A stretch of DNA of 64,000 bases, from assembly GCA_025499705.1 (NCBI GenBank), contig JAFMVE010000011.1:60759-124758 (forward strand). Direction: 5' to 3'. The DNA is from Carboxylicivirga caseinilyticus. GTDB lineage: Bacteria; Bacteroidota; Bacteroidia; Bacteroidales; Marinilabiliaceae. The translations under genes and the position numbers were made by a program. The notes below the pieces were generated by a model, which saw nothing but the letters and a program-made list of their open reading frames with translations, was not told the DNA's origin and did no database searches. The number at the start of each line of letters is the position of its first letter. Position 1 is the first letter of the stretch. Below, one piece after another: positions 53,426 through 62,169 of this stretch.

Positions 53426-54697
53426 TTAATCCTTTTTATCCGACGTCAATTTGTCAACGATTTCAATTAAATCGCCATCTTCCAGTTTTCGTGAGATGGC
53501 AGAATAAGGTCCGCTTACAACTTGCTCATCTTCACTTACTCCTTCTGTAATTTCAATGTACTTTGAATCCTGAATGCCGGTTTCTACTGAACGTTGTTTG
53601 GCAACACCATCTTCAGCGATAAAAACAACTTCTATTTTTGATTCGGCATCTGGCTTTTTAATATCTGTAGAATCAGTTTTGGTGGTGTCGTTACGCATGG
53701 TAACAGCAATGATTGGAACCGTTAAAATATCATTTTTTGTATTGGTTTGGATATCAACGGTTGCCGACATACCCGGACGAAATGGGTATTTACTATGTTT
53801 TGTTTCATCAATCATATCTTCGTATGATTCTGGAAGAATCAATACCCTTACTTCAAAGTTGGTAATCTGATCAGCACTTGTTCCTTCAACTTTTGCCGAA
53901 TTGGCAATTTGCGTTACAATTCCCTTAAATTTTTTCTTCAGGTAGGCATCTACTTCAATCAGACAGGTATCTTTTAGGCTTACCCGGATGATATCATTCT
54001 CATTAACATCAACTAATACTTCCATTTGATTAAGGTTTGCCAGAGTCATCATTTCTGTACCTTCGAATTGGGCTGTTCCAACAACACGTTCACCTTTTTC
54101 TACATTTAGCCTCGAAATGGTCCCTTCCATGGGAGCATAAATGGTTGTTTTATTCAGGTTATCCTGGGCTTCATTTAAACCTGCTTTTGAATTTACTACG
54201 CTTGCAAGAGCAGATTCAACATTGGCTTTGGCAACATTATATTCCGAAAGGGCTTGTTCGTATTCCGCTTCTGAGATGGTCTTTTCATCCCATAATTGTT
54301 TATTACGATTATAGTTAAGTTCTTTTTGAACCAATTGTGCTTTTGCCTGTGAAAGATTGGCCTCGGCAGACTTTAGCGCTGCCTGCATCTTTTCGAGGTT
54401 ACGTTGGTAGATATCCGGTTGTATACGAGCCAGTATTTGTCCTTTTGTCACTTCTTCACCTTCTTGAACAAGTAACTCCAATATTTCACCAGATACATCA
54501 GAACTAATCTTAACTTCAACTTCAGGTTTTATTTTTCCATTAGCTGTTATTGATTCAGTTATAGTTCTTCTGGTTATTTTTTCAGCTAGAACTTTTTCAC
54601 GGTATTCCTGGCCTATCCAGCCTTGCTTTTTTCCTATAATTAGCAATGTAATAATAACAACGAGGGCAATCAATGCCAAAAGAACCGGTTTCTTCAT
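53426..54697 (-). CDS. Efflux periplasmic adaptor (HlyD/MacA type), second adaptor
   Basis: This 423-residue membrane-fusion protein has an N-terminal membrane anchor (about 5-22), a barrel-sandwich/lipoyl half (VKISSDVSGEILELLVQEGEEVTKGQ), a long alpha-hairpin (about 95-180, rich in Ala, Gln, Lys), the second lipoyl half (IYAPMEGTISRLNVEKGERV) and beta-barrel and membrane-proximal domains with the typical RPGMSATVDIQT. It would bridge an inner-membrane ABC transporter and TolC. A strong terminator lies between it and the TolC gene, so it may be transcribed separately from the ABC operon. It is a different protein from the adaptor at 56316-57398. Confidence 0.9.
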   Translation of the reverse strand: MKKPVLLALIALVVIITLLIIGKKQGWIGQEYREKVLAEKITRRTITESITANGKIKPEVEVKISSDVSGEILELLVQEGEEVTKGQILARIQPDIYQRNLEKMQAALKSAEANLSQAKAQLVQKELNYNRNKQLWDEKTISEAEYEQALSEYNVAKANVESALASVVNSKAGLNEAQDNLNKTTIYAPMEGTISRLNVEKGERVVGTAQFEGTEMMTLANLNQMEVLVDVNENDIIRVSLKDTCLIEVDAYLKKKFKGIVTQIANSAKVEGTSADQITNFEVRVLILPESYEDMIDETKHSKYPFRPGMSATVDIQTNTKNDILTVPIIAVTMRNDTTKTDSTDIKKPDAESKIEVVFIAEDGVAKQRSVETGIQDSKYIEITEGVSEDEQVVSGPYSAISRKLEDGDLIEIVDKLTSDKKD

Positions 54698-54787
54698 GAG
54701 CTGGGTTTATTTGTTTTATGCTAAAATAGTAAAAGCAGTTGTATTTTATTGAATGCTTTGTGTTAATTACTTGTCTTATAAATAAAA

Positions 54788-54814
54788 ATACCAACCGGAT
54801 ATTCCGGTTGGTAT
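54788..54814 (-). terminator. Strong terminator after tolC
   Basis: An 11-bp stem (ATACCAACCGG / CCGGTTGGTAT) with a 5-base loop is followed on the minus strand by TTTTATTT. It separates the TolC gene from the second adaptor gene. Confidence 0.92.
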
Positions 54815-54834
54815 GGACTTGAGTGAGCTATATT

Positions 54835-56175
54835 CTATAGTTCTATAGGGGTTCCTTTATAAAAATCAAGTATTTTGGTTCTTAATATATAAGAGTATTT
54901 TGCTTGTAATAAGTCTGATTGCGCTTTGGTAAAATCTGTTTTAGATACATTGTAATCAACAGAATTGACCAAACCAACATTAAATTTTTTCTCTGTGTAT
55001 CTGAAAGATTCTTTATATGATTCTACAGCTTCTTCACTGGATAAAAATTGCTTGTAAGCTGCCAATGCATCAGCATAAGCTTGTTGAATATCTTTTCTAA
55101 GGTCAAGTTTGGCAGCTTGAAGCTGGTATTGTGCATCTTGCAATCCTAATTTGGCATTAGCCACACCATTTCTGGTTTGAAGTTTATTAAAAATAGGTAT
55201 TGAAATGGATGCCCCAACATAAGTGTTACGTGTTGATTTGAACTGATCCCAAAGAGGACGGTTATAACCATTGGGATCTTCTACCAGCCAGTTGGCATTG
55301 GCTCCCATGTTAGCACCAAGACTTAAAGTTGGATAATAGGCACCTTTTGCTATTTTTAGATCATATTCAGAGCTGTTTACATTGTACTCAGAACTTTTAA
55401 TCTGTGGCATAATACCTAATGCTGTTTGATAAATATTTTCTGGTCCGGCTGGGGTAAAATCAGTTAATTCAGGAATAACCGGGCTTTCAATATCAAAATC
55501 CAATATATTTTCAAGGTCCAGTAATTGAGCTAAAGTAAGCTTTGACAATCCAAGGTTATTCTCTTGTTGAGTTACATTAAGGGCTTCTTTGGCAGCCTGT
55601 GATTTAATCTCCAAAAGATTACCTGTTGCTACACTCCCGGCGTCTACCAGTTTTTGAGTTCTTTCAACCTGTAATTTGCTGGTTTCATATTGCTCTTTAG
55701 CAACAGCAAGTAATTCTTTGTCAAAAAGAATTTGCAGATATTGACTGGTAATAAGCAGTGCAATGTCATTTTTGGTTTTCTCATTATCCTCAAGAGCCTG
55801 CATCAACAAGTACTTATTCTTTTTAACCGTATTTTGTTTTGCTAAGCCTTGAAATACTGTAAGATTACTTCCGATGCCTGTACTCAGAGAACGGGTGTTC
55901 ATGTCTAAGTTTGTGGCATCCTGCTGAATCCATGTATAACCAAAATTTAAAGCTCCATTTATGCTTGCATTAAGGTTTGGAAGCATATCTAATTTACTTT
56001 GTTTATACAAATTTTGCTGATACTCGGCATTTAAAAGTTGCCTTTGTATGGTAATATTATTTTCATGGGCATAATTGATGCATTCGAGAAGTGTCCATTG
56101 TTTAACCTCTTGCGCTGAGGATGAAAGGATGGTTGTGAATGCAAAGATGAACCCTATAAAAGCTTTTCTAATCAT
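54835..56175 (-). CDS. TolC family outer-membrane efflux protein
   Basis: This 446-residue protein from the ATG at 56175 has a signal peptide (about 1-22, ending SAQ) and two OEP repeats that form the TolC beta-barrel and alpha-helical tunnel (WTLLECINYAHENN at the start, ISIPIFNKLQTRNGVANAKLGL in the second half). It would form the outer-membrane exit of the adjacent ABC exporter. The longer frame to 56229 adds a hydrophilic extension before the signal peptide and is rejected. It lies between the two adaptor genes on the same strand. Confidence 0.93.
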   Translation of the reverse strand: MIRKAFIGFIFAFTTILSSSAQEVKQWTLLECINYAHENNITIQRQLLNAEYQQNLYKQSKLDMLPNLNASINGALNFGYTWIQQDATNLDMNTRSLSTGIGSNLTVFQGLAKQNTVKKNKYLLMQALEDNEKTKNDIALLITSQYLQILFDKELLAVAKEQYETSKLQVERTQKLVDAGSVATGNLLEIKSQAAKEALNVTQQENNLGLSKLTLAQLLDLENILDFDIESPVIPELTDFTPAGPENIYQTALGIMPQIKSSEYNVNSSEYDLKIAKGAYYPTLSLGANMGANANWLVEDPNGYNRPLWDQFKSTRNTYVGASISIPIFNKLQTRNGVANAKLGLQDAQYQLQAAKLDLRKDIQQAYADALAAYKQFLSSEEAVESYKESFRYTEKKFNVGLVNSVDYNVSKTDFTKAQSDLLQAKYSYILRTKILDFYKGTPIEL

Positions 56176-56315
56176 TGCTAAGATTTTTTGTCCGTTAGGA
56201 TTGTTAATTATTTCTCTCAGGTTCTCCAAAAATTAAATTAAGGAGCAGGTAGCCGGGGTATAATCCCCGACTTTTATTTGAAAAAACTATTAAAAATATT
56301 AATTATAATTGAAAT

Positions 56316-57398
56316 CTAGCTCTTAGGCACTTTAATCTTATCTTCAGCAGTAATTCCATCTTTTACTTCTATGTTAATTCCGTCAGACAGTCCTGTATGA
56401 ATAAGGCGTTTTTCAAAAGTCTGTTCTCCGGTCGCGATTTCTACAAAGGCAGAATCATTACTGAAGGAAATAAGTTTTTCTTTAATGGCAATTACACTAT
56501 CGCGACGATCTAAAACGATATCAGCTGTAGCACTGTATCCTGCTCTGATAAATTGGCCTTCTTTTAAATTAACAGCAGCTTTAATTTCAAACTGGATGGC
56601 ACCATTCTCTTCAACTCCTTTAGGTGCGATTGATTCCAGTCGTGCATCGTATTTTTCATCTTCTATGGCACCAATTGACAGCAAAAGGTCCATACCTTCC
56701 CGAATTTTACCCACTTCTGTTTCATCAACTTTTCCTTCAAATACCATCTTACCCATATCAGCAACAGTGGCAACAGTTGTTCCATCATTAAAGGTATTAC
56801 TTTTTATTACAGAGTTACCTTCTTTGATAGGTACGTCCAATACCATACCATTAATAGTAGAGCGGATTAAAGTATTGGTCTGATTTTTCATATTGGCTGT
56901 TACACCTTCTTTGATTAACTGAAGATTGTTTTCGGCTGCGTCACGATCTGCTTTAGCAGTTTCAAATCGCAAAGACTCTTCCAGATATTCTGATTCTGGA
57001 ATTACGCCGGTAGTATAAAGTTCTTTTTTGCGTTTGAATTCAATTTCAGCATTCTTATAATTGATTTCTGCTTTTCGTAATTGAGTTTCAGCATTATTTA
57101 CCTGAACCATTTCAGGAATGATTTGAATTTTAGCAATTAAATCGCCTTTTTCAACTAGATCACCAGGTTCTACATATAGTTCGGTGATAATGCCTGATTC
57201 CTGTGGTTTAATTTCAATCTCCTTGCGGGGTACAACAGAGCCGGTAGCAACAGTTTTTTTGATGATGTTGGTTACTTCAGCGTTTTCAGTTTCATAAACA
57301 ACAGGATCTTTTTTTGTTTGATTGTATAAGTAAAATACAACCCAGCCAACTAATCCAATAAATATAAACAGACCGATTATTTTTAATACTTTTTTCAT
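56316..57398 (-). CDS. Efflux periplasmic adaptor (MacA-like), first adaptor
   Basis: This 360-residue protein from the ATG at 57398 has an N-terminal membrane anchor (about 5-25), the lipoyl half IEIKPQESGIITELYVEPGDLVEKGDLIAKI, a shorter alpha-hairpin (about 95-160), the return half with NGMVLDVPIKEGN and a beta-barrel domain with GYSATADIVLDRRD. It is the membrane-fusion partner expected for the two permeases and TolC. The longer frame to 57458 overlaps the permease stop and has no anchor at its start, so it is rejected. Confidence 0.9.
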   Translation of the reverse strand: MKKVLKIIGLFIFIGLVGWVVFYLYNQTKKDPVVYETENAEVTNIIKKTVATGSVVPRKEIEIKPQESGIITELYVEPGDLVEKGDLIAKIQIIPEMVQVNNAETQLRKAEINYKNAEIEFKRKKELYTTGVIPESEYLEESLRFETAKADRDAAENNLQLIKEGVTANMKNQTNTLIRSTINGMVLDVPIKEGNSVIKSNTFNDGTTVATVADMGKMVFEGKVDETEVGKIREGMDLLLSIGAIEDEKYDARLESIAPKGVEENGAIQFEIKAAVNLKEGQFIRAGYSATADIVLDRRDSVIAIKEKLISFSNDSAFVEIATGEQTFEKRLIHTGLSDGINIEVKDGITAEDKIKVPKS

Positions 57399-57435
57399 GA
57401 TTGAAGATGTTAAGTTATTTTGTTCTTTTTGTTTT

Positions 57436-58716
57436 TTATTCGTGACGTAATGCTTCAATTGGTTTGATTTTAATGGCTTTCATGGCAGGGATCAAGCCTG
57501 CAATGAAACCTACTACAATTAGCATTGCCAAAGCGGCTAATGCTAGTGGTAAACCAATTTCAGGGTTAAGGAAGAAAGTTTCTTCTTCGCCGGTGGCTGC
57601 AGCTCTGGAAGCATCAATGCCGGCATCAACCAGATAGAGGATGAACGTTCCAAATGCCAGGCCAATAAAACCTGCGATGGTTGTTAGAAAGACTGATTCT
57701 GTTAATAACTGACCAATGATTACAGCTGGCCGGGCTCCAATGGCTCTTTGAATACCAATTTCTTTTGTTCGTTCTTTTACGATGATCAGCATTATATTAC
57801 TGATACCGACAGCTCCTGCAATTAAGGTTCCAATACCCACAACCCAAATCAGAATGTCAATTCCCAGAAAGATGTAGAACATGGTCTGAATTTGATTTTC
57901 AATATCAACCTTACCGATTGCATCCGGATCTTCGGGAGAAATTTTATGATTCTTTTGAAGTATGGGGGTAATTTTATCAATTACCTGACTTACCTTAACT
58001 CCTTTTTTTGCAGTGAAACCAAAGTAATGCACCTGATCACCATAGTTGAATGTTTGTTGCATGGAAGTAAAAGGAAGGTAAACCGTTTCCTTTTTGTTAC
58101 TTCCAATATTAATTTGAGGATTGTTACTTTTAAAGACACCCACTACCATAAAATACACCCCGTTTACTCTAATGTATTTTCCTACAGGATCTTCATCCTT
58201 GTCGAACATTATTTCGTATACTTTCTCTCCAATAATGCAGACTTTTCTTTTTAAACGAATGTCTTCATCATTTATATATCGACCATAAGGCATGGTGCAG
58301 GGATCAATCTTTTTATAAGTAGGATAATCACCCATCACATTAAATGCAGCAGAACGTTTCCCTCTTACTACATTCTCACCACTTCTTAAATTCCAGCCAT
58401 TAAGGCGGGGTGAGATCACTTCTACTTCAGGTACCTGGTCTTTAATGGCTACAATGTCATCATTGGTAATCATCCAGTGTCTTCCCCTTTTAAATCCTTC
58501 AAAAGCAACAGTAGTATTCTCTGACCAAACAAAGGCACTATTGGTAGCAAAATCCTTTACTCCTTCTGTAATACCGTTTTTTAATCCGTTACCGGAGCCA
58601 GTCATTACAATCAGCATAAAAATTGCCCAAAAAACACCGAAGGCTGTCAGTACACTTCTAAGTTTATTCTTTTTTATGGCATTAAAAATTTCCTGCCATC
58701 TGTCTCTATCAAACAT
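57436..58716 (-). CDS. MacB-like ABC transporter permease 2 (FtsX domain)
   Basis: This 426-residue inner-membrane protein has one N-terminal helix (about 18-42), a MacB-type periplasmic core domain (about 45-250) and three C-terminal helices in the FtsX fold (about 285-310, 340-365, 385-415). The segment ERTKEIGIQRAIGARPAVI and the C-terminus IKIKPIEALRHE are typical. It resembles permease 1 along its length, so the two probably form a heterodimer with the ATPase. The 23-base gap to permease 1 and the downstream adaptor gene support one operon. Confidence 0.93.
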   Translation of the reverse strand: MFDRDRWQEIFNAIKKNKLRSVLTAFGVFWAIFMLIVMTGSGNGLKNGITEGVKDFATNSAFVWSENTTVAFEGFKRGRHWMITNDDIVAIKDQVPEVEVISPRLNGWNLRSGENVVRGKRSAAFNVMGDYPTYKKIDPCTMPYGRYINDEDIRLKRKVCIIGEKVYEIMFDKDEDPVGKYIRVNGVYFMVVGVFKSNNPQINIGSNKKETVYLPFTSMQQTFNYGDQVHYFGFTAKKGVKVSQVIDKITPILQKNHKISPEDPDAIGKVDIENQIQTMFYIFLGIDILIWVVGIGTLIAGAVGISNIMLIIVKERTKEIGIQRAIGARPAVIIGQLLTESVFLTTIAGFIGLAFGTFILYLVDAGIDASRAAATGEEETFFLNPEIGLPLALAALAMLIVVGFIAGLIPAMKAIKIKPIEALRHE

Positions 58717-58739
58717 AGATAAGGTTCTAAGGTTAACAA

Positions 58740-59990
58740 TTATTCATCATGTAAGGCTTCGATGGGGCGTATGGCTGAGGCTTTTCGAGCGGGTATAAAA
58801 CCGGCTACTAATCCGGCTGTTACCAGAATAACCAAAGCCCAAATGGCTACGCCTAAATCTGCTGAAGGATTAAAGAAGGCTCTTTCCAATTCCTGACTGC
58901 CTTGTGCAGCTTGCTGGAGTATTATGGATACAAGTGAGAGTAATCCCATGCCGGCAACCAATCCAAAAAATCCTGCCAAAGCCGTTATTAAAACAGATTC
59001 AGATAATACCAGCCGTATTATTGAAATGGGTGAAGCGCCAATGGCTTTTCTGATGCCAATTTCCTTAGTTCGTTCCTTTACCAGGATAATCATGATATTG
59101 CTTACTCCAACAATACCTGCTATAATGGTCATCACTCCAATAACCCATACAAACATTCTTATTCCGGCAAATACACCTTGTGCCTGTTTGAATGATTCCA
59201 AAGTGTTCCAGATGCCAATGGCCTGCTTGTCTTCCGGTGCAACTCTATGTCGCTCCATTAACGTGTTTTGTACAGCTTCTTCAATTCGTTTGTTATCTGC
59301 TACGGTCAAGGCGTTGGTAGCAATGGCCATTTCACTCAGTTTGTTATTACCATTATATACACGTTGTGTAGTGGATAATGGGATGTATACTTTTTTCTCA
59401 TCACGATTCTCTGGATTCTTGAAAATACCTACGACTTTAAAAGGTACTCCGCCAATCCGGATGTATTTACCCATTGGATCTTCTTCCTTGAAGAGATGGT
59501 TTTTAACCGGTTCGGAAATGATAACACATTTTCTAAATTCTTTAATGTCCAGTTCGTTGATATAACGTCCGTCCAGCATATCAACAATCGATATTTTTTT
59601 GAATTCAGGCATAATTCCTTCTACCCGAAAATCACCATATTCATTTTTATAGGTAACATCGTTGTTTCCCCAGATACTAAAACGACCCGAGAAATTATCA
59701 ATGTCATCTGCAAACTGACGTTGAATAGTCTTTGCATCCTGATCAGTAAACTGAATGCGTCGTCCGGCTTTTAAACCGTCATGAGCAACCTGAGTTCTGC
59801 GGCTCCAGATCCACAATGCATTTTTAGAAGTGCCTCTGAAGTTATTTTCCATGCCATTTTGCAATCCTTTTCCCGAACCCAATAAAAGTATCAGCATGAA
59901 AATTCCCCATGCAACACTAAATCCGGTCATGATTGCTCTTAGCTTGTTTTGTTTGAGAGTTGAAAATATCTCTTGTAAATAATCAATCAT
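58740..59990 (-). CDS. MacB-like ABC transporter permease 1 (FtsX domain)
   Basis: This 416-residue inner-membrane protein has the same plan as permease 2: one helix (about 15-40), a MacB_PCD periplasmic domain (about 45-245) and three FtsX helices. The cytosolic KERTKEIGIRKAIGASPISI segment and the ending SAIRPIEALHDE are conserved. Unlike canonical MacB it has no fused ATPase; the ATPase is the separate gene 10 bases upstream. It is the second gene of the operon. Confidence 0.93.
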   Translation of the reverse strand: MIDYLQEIFSTLKQNKLRAIMTGFSVAWGIFMLILLLGSGKGLQNGMENNFRGTSKNALWIWSRRTQVAHDGLKAGRRIQFTDQDAKTIQRQFADDIDNFSGRFSIWGNNDVTYKNEYGDFRVEGIMPEFKKISIVDMLDGRYINELDIKEFRKCVIISEPVKNHLFKEEDPMGKYIRIGGVPFKVVGIFKNPENRDEKKVYIPLSTTQRVYNGNNKLSEMAIATNALTVADNKRIEEAVQNTLMERHRVAPEDKQAIGIWNTLESFKQAQGVFAGIRMFVWVIGVMTIIAGIVGVSNIMIILVKERTKEIGIRKAIGASPISIIRLVLSESVLITALAGFFGLVAGMGLLSLVSIILQQAAQGSQELERAFFNPSADLGVAIWALVILVTAGLVAGFIPARKASAIRPIEALHDE

Positions 59991-60000
59991 CGAATAAAAA

Positions 60001-60735
60001 TTAACCGTTTACAAAAATTGATTTCCCGGCTTGCTGATCTGCAAAATGAACATTGGTATGATTAGCCTCAATTAATCCATCCTTTAGCCTGATAACTCTT
60101 TGAGTCATATCGGCAATGTCATTTTCGTGAGTAACAATAATTACCGTGATACCACTGTTGTTTACCTCTTTTAAAATGTCCATTACCTCATACGAAGTTT
60201 GTGTATCCAATGCTCCGGTAGGCTCATCAGCTAAAATGATTTTCGGATTGGAGATTAATGAACGAGCAATGGCAATACGCTGTTTCTGACCTCCTGAAAG
60301 TTCACTTGGTAAATGTTCGCTCCATTCTCTCAAGCCTAATTTTTCAAGTAGATCAAGTGCCATGTTGTTTCGTTTTTTTCGGCTAACTCCCTGATAGTAT
60401 AATGGAAGTGCTACATTCTCCATTGCATTCTTAAAGGATATAAGGTTAAACGATTGGAAAATAAAACCAATATATTGATTTCTGAATGCAGCAGCTTTTC
60501 GTTCGCTCATCTGGCGAATAAGAATATTATTCAAATGATATTCGCCTCTGTCATAATTGTCAAGAATGCCCAATATATTAAGCAACGTTGATTTTCCAGA
60601 CCCTGATGAGCCCATGATAGATACCATCTCACCTTGTTCGATGTCGATGTCTAACCCTTTCAGCACATGTAATGAGTTGCTGCCGGTTGTATAGGATTTG
60701 TGAAGTTGTTTGACACGAATGATACTTTGACTCAT
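60001..60735 (-). CDS. ABC transporter ATP-binding protein (MacB/LolD type)
   Basis: This 244-residue ATPase powers the FtsX-type permeases encoded downstream. It has Walker [10 protein letters not shown] (about 42-50), a Q-loop (FIFQSFNLI), the signature LSGGQKQR (about 146), Walker [13 protein letters not shown] and the switch His in IIVTHEND. The N-terminal [26 protein letters not shown] fits the MacB/LolD subfamily. It is the first gene of the operon and its upstream region carries the palindromes and the sigma-54-like promoter. Confidence 0.95.
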   Translation of the reverse strand: MSQSIIRVKQLHKSYTTGSNSLHVLKGLDIDIEQGEMVSIMGSSGSGKSTLLNILGILDNYDRGEYHLNNILIRQMSERKAAAFRNQYIGFIFQSFNLISFKNAMENVALPLYYQGVSRKKRNNMALDLLEKLGLREWSEHLPSELSGGQKQRIAIARSLISNPKIILADEPTGALDTQTSYEVMDILKEVNNSGITVIIVTHENDIADMTQRVIRLKDGLIEANHTNVHFADQQAGKSIFVNG

Positions 60736-60789
60736 AATATTTTTTTCAAAGGTGAATTGTATTCAATGGATTTATTGTTAAAATACGTT

Positions 60790-60805
60790 ATCAACTCTTG
60801 TGCCG
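60790..60805 (-). promoter_or_regulatory. Possible sigma-54 promoter of the ABC exporter operon
   Basis: The minus strand reads CGGCACAAGAGTTGAT. This resembles TGGCAC-N5-TTGCA, with the GG at -24 and GA instead of GC at -12, spaced by 10 bases. It is 55-70 bases before the ATPase ATG. No housekeeping -7 box was found in this region. Confidence 0.45.
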
Positions 60806-60881
60806 AATATTTTAATGCACACTGTATCAGATGATAAATATCTTTTGTGCGATTGCGCATTATCGCTTATTAGGGCGAAAG

Positions 60882-60897
60882 TGTTCATAACCGAACA
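60882..60897. promoter_or_regulatory. Operator-like palindrome, copy 1 (TGTTCA-TAAC-CGAACA)
   Basis: A 16-base inverted repeat of the form TGTTCR-N4-CGAACA. It is about 85 bases upstream of the sigma-54-like promoter, as expected for an enhancer-binding-protein site. Confidence 0.55.
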
Positions 60898-60962
60898 TTA
60901 TACGCATTCTGCTAATTTCTAGTGTGACGCCAATAGTAGTCAATAGGTTACAGTGTTCGTCC

Positions 60963-60978
60963 TGTTCGGATACGAACA
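60963..60978. promoter_or_regulatory. Operator-like palindrome, copy 2 (TGTTCG-GATA-CGAACA)
   Basis: A perfect 6-bp inverted repeat with a 4-base spacer. An extra half-site TGTTCGT lies at 60954-60960. It is 81 bases from copy 1, centre to centre, and has the same architecture. Confidence 0.6.
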
Positions 60979-61082
60979 AAAACGAAAAGAGAGTATATAC
61001 AATTTTAATAGGAAGTTTTTGTAATTTCATTTTCGGCCCATGGATACTTCTAGCGTATCATATTTAAACCAGTTACCTGACA

Positions 61083-61616
61083 ATGGAAATAAATCAGCTT
61101 ATAAAGAATTGCCAAAATGGAGATAAGGATGCCTTTGGTCAATTGGTGACCGAATATGGCAATTATGTTTTTTCTGTTGTGTTTCGTATCGTCAATAACG
61201 AAGCTGATGCTGAAGATATTTCTCAGAATGTTTTTGTAAAAGCGTGGCAAAATATTAAAAAGTACAATCCTGAGAAGGCAAAATTTACAACCTGGTTATA
61301 TACCATTGCGGCCCGAATGTCACTAGATTATTTGAAAACAAGCAGAAAAAAGACTGAATTGACAGATGTGCTGAAGTCGGATGTTGATATTGAAAAAGAA
61401 ATTGATTTGAAGGAGTTGGGTACAATGATTTATTCAGCTACAGATCAATTGTCTGAGCAACAGAAACTAATATTTGTTTTACGCGATCTGGAAGAATTAG
61501 ATGTGGATGAAGTAGTTGAAATCACAGGATTTTCCAGAAAACAAATCAAAGACAATTTATATGTGGCACGAAAAAAGGTGAAAGAAAAACTTAGCAGACT
61601 ATTAAAAGTAATGTGA
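61083..61616 (+). CDS. ECF RNA polymerase sigma factor
   Basis: This 177-residue sigma factor has region 2 (about 20-90, with DAEDISQNVFVKAWQNI and FTTWLYTIAARMSLDYLK) and region 4 (about 115-170, with LSEQQKLIFVLRDLEELDVDEV and the helix-turn-helix GFSRKQIKDNLYVARKK). Region 3 is absent, as in ECF factors. The next gene overlaps its stop (TGATG) and encodes a membrane protein with the usual features of an anti-sigma factor. The set of target promoters is unknown. Confidence 0.93.
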   Translation: MEINQLIKNCQNGDKDAFGQLVTEYGNYVFSVVFRIVNNEADAEDISQNVFVKAWQNIKKYNPEKAKFTTWLYTIAARMSLDYLKTSRKKTELTDVLKSDVDIEKEIDLKELGTMIYSATDQLSEQQKLIFVLRDLEELDVDEVVEITGFSRKQIKDNLYVARKKVKEKLSRLLKVM

Positions 61617-62146
61617 TGGAAGAATGGAGAAAAATTAAGCAGCAACCTCGAATAAATGATTTGCAACGATTTAAAAACAATGTTTTAAATCAGATTGAAT
61701 CAGAAGAGCAGGTAAGAAAGCAACATCGCATTTATTGGTGGCGTGTTGCAGCTTCAATAATTGTATTGCTTTCGGTGGGCAGTTATACATGGATGGAAAT
61801 TGATACCTATTTAAAAAGGACATCAACTGTTGTTTTTAATAATGATATAAGTTTTGAGAGTCAGGATTATCAACGATGTGATTATCGAATAGCCAATTTA
61901 TTGAAAAGTTTAAAAGAGGCTGGTTTTGTTATCGATGATCAACGAAATATCATTCAATTCTCTGAGTTGGATGTCAGAAATCTTAACATTAATAATTCTC
62001 CTTTTGCATCAGATGTAAGTCAGTTTCTTGCTGGAATGAAAGAGCTTTACCCTTTAAAATATCAAAAGTATAAATCCGGCGAAATGGTGGAGTTCAATTC
62101 CTGGCATTTAAAAAAGGACCAACGCTTATGTGATTGGGTGAAATAA
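61616..62146 (+). CDS. Putative anti-sigma factor (single-pass membrane protein)
   Basis: This 176-residue protein has a cytosolic N-terminus of about 40 residues, one transmembrane helix (about 43-62, with VAASIIVLLSVGSYTWM) and a periplasmic part with no recognised domain (about 65-176). No zinc-binding HxxxCxxC motif is visible. The role is inferred from its position: its ATG overlaps the sigma factor stop codon. The frame may also start at the GTG at 61613, but ATG is preferred. Confidence 0.72.
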   Translation: MEEWRKIKQQPRINDLQRFKNNVLNQIESEEQVRKQHRIYWWRVAASIIVLLSVGSYTWMEIDTYLKRTSTVVFNNDISFESQDYQRCDYRIANLLKSLKEAGFVIDDQRNIIQFSELDVRNLNINNSPFASDVSQFLAGMKELYPLKYQKYKSGEMVEFNSWHLKKDQRLCDWVK

Positions 62147-62169
62147 AATTAATCATTAAAAGAAGTGAA

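Larger units (their letters stand above)
60736..61082. other. Divergent regulatory region between ABC exporter and ECF sigma operons (347 bp)
   Basis: It contains a sigma-54-like promoter (60790-60805) for the leftward operon and two 16-bp palindromes (60882-60897, 60963-60978) far upstream of it. I found no convincing TAnnTTTG promoter for the rightward ECF operon. No gene is seen in it. Confidence 0.6.

Noticed and set aside
56254..56269. CGGGG-TATAAT-CCCCG hairpin between the first adaptor and TolC genes
   Set aside because: The stem is only 5 bp and no T-run follows on the minus strand, so it is too weak to call a terminator.
58924..59565. 213-codon plus-strand frame
   Set aside because: It is antisense to a clear MacB-like permease; its composition is that of a shadow frame.
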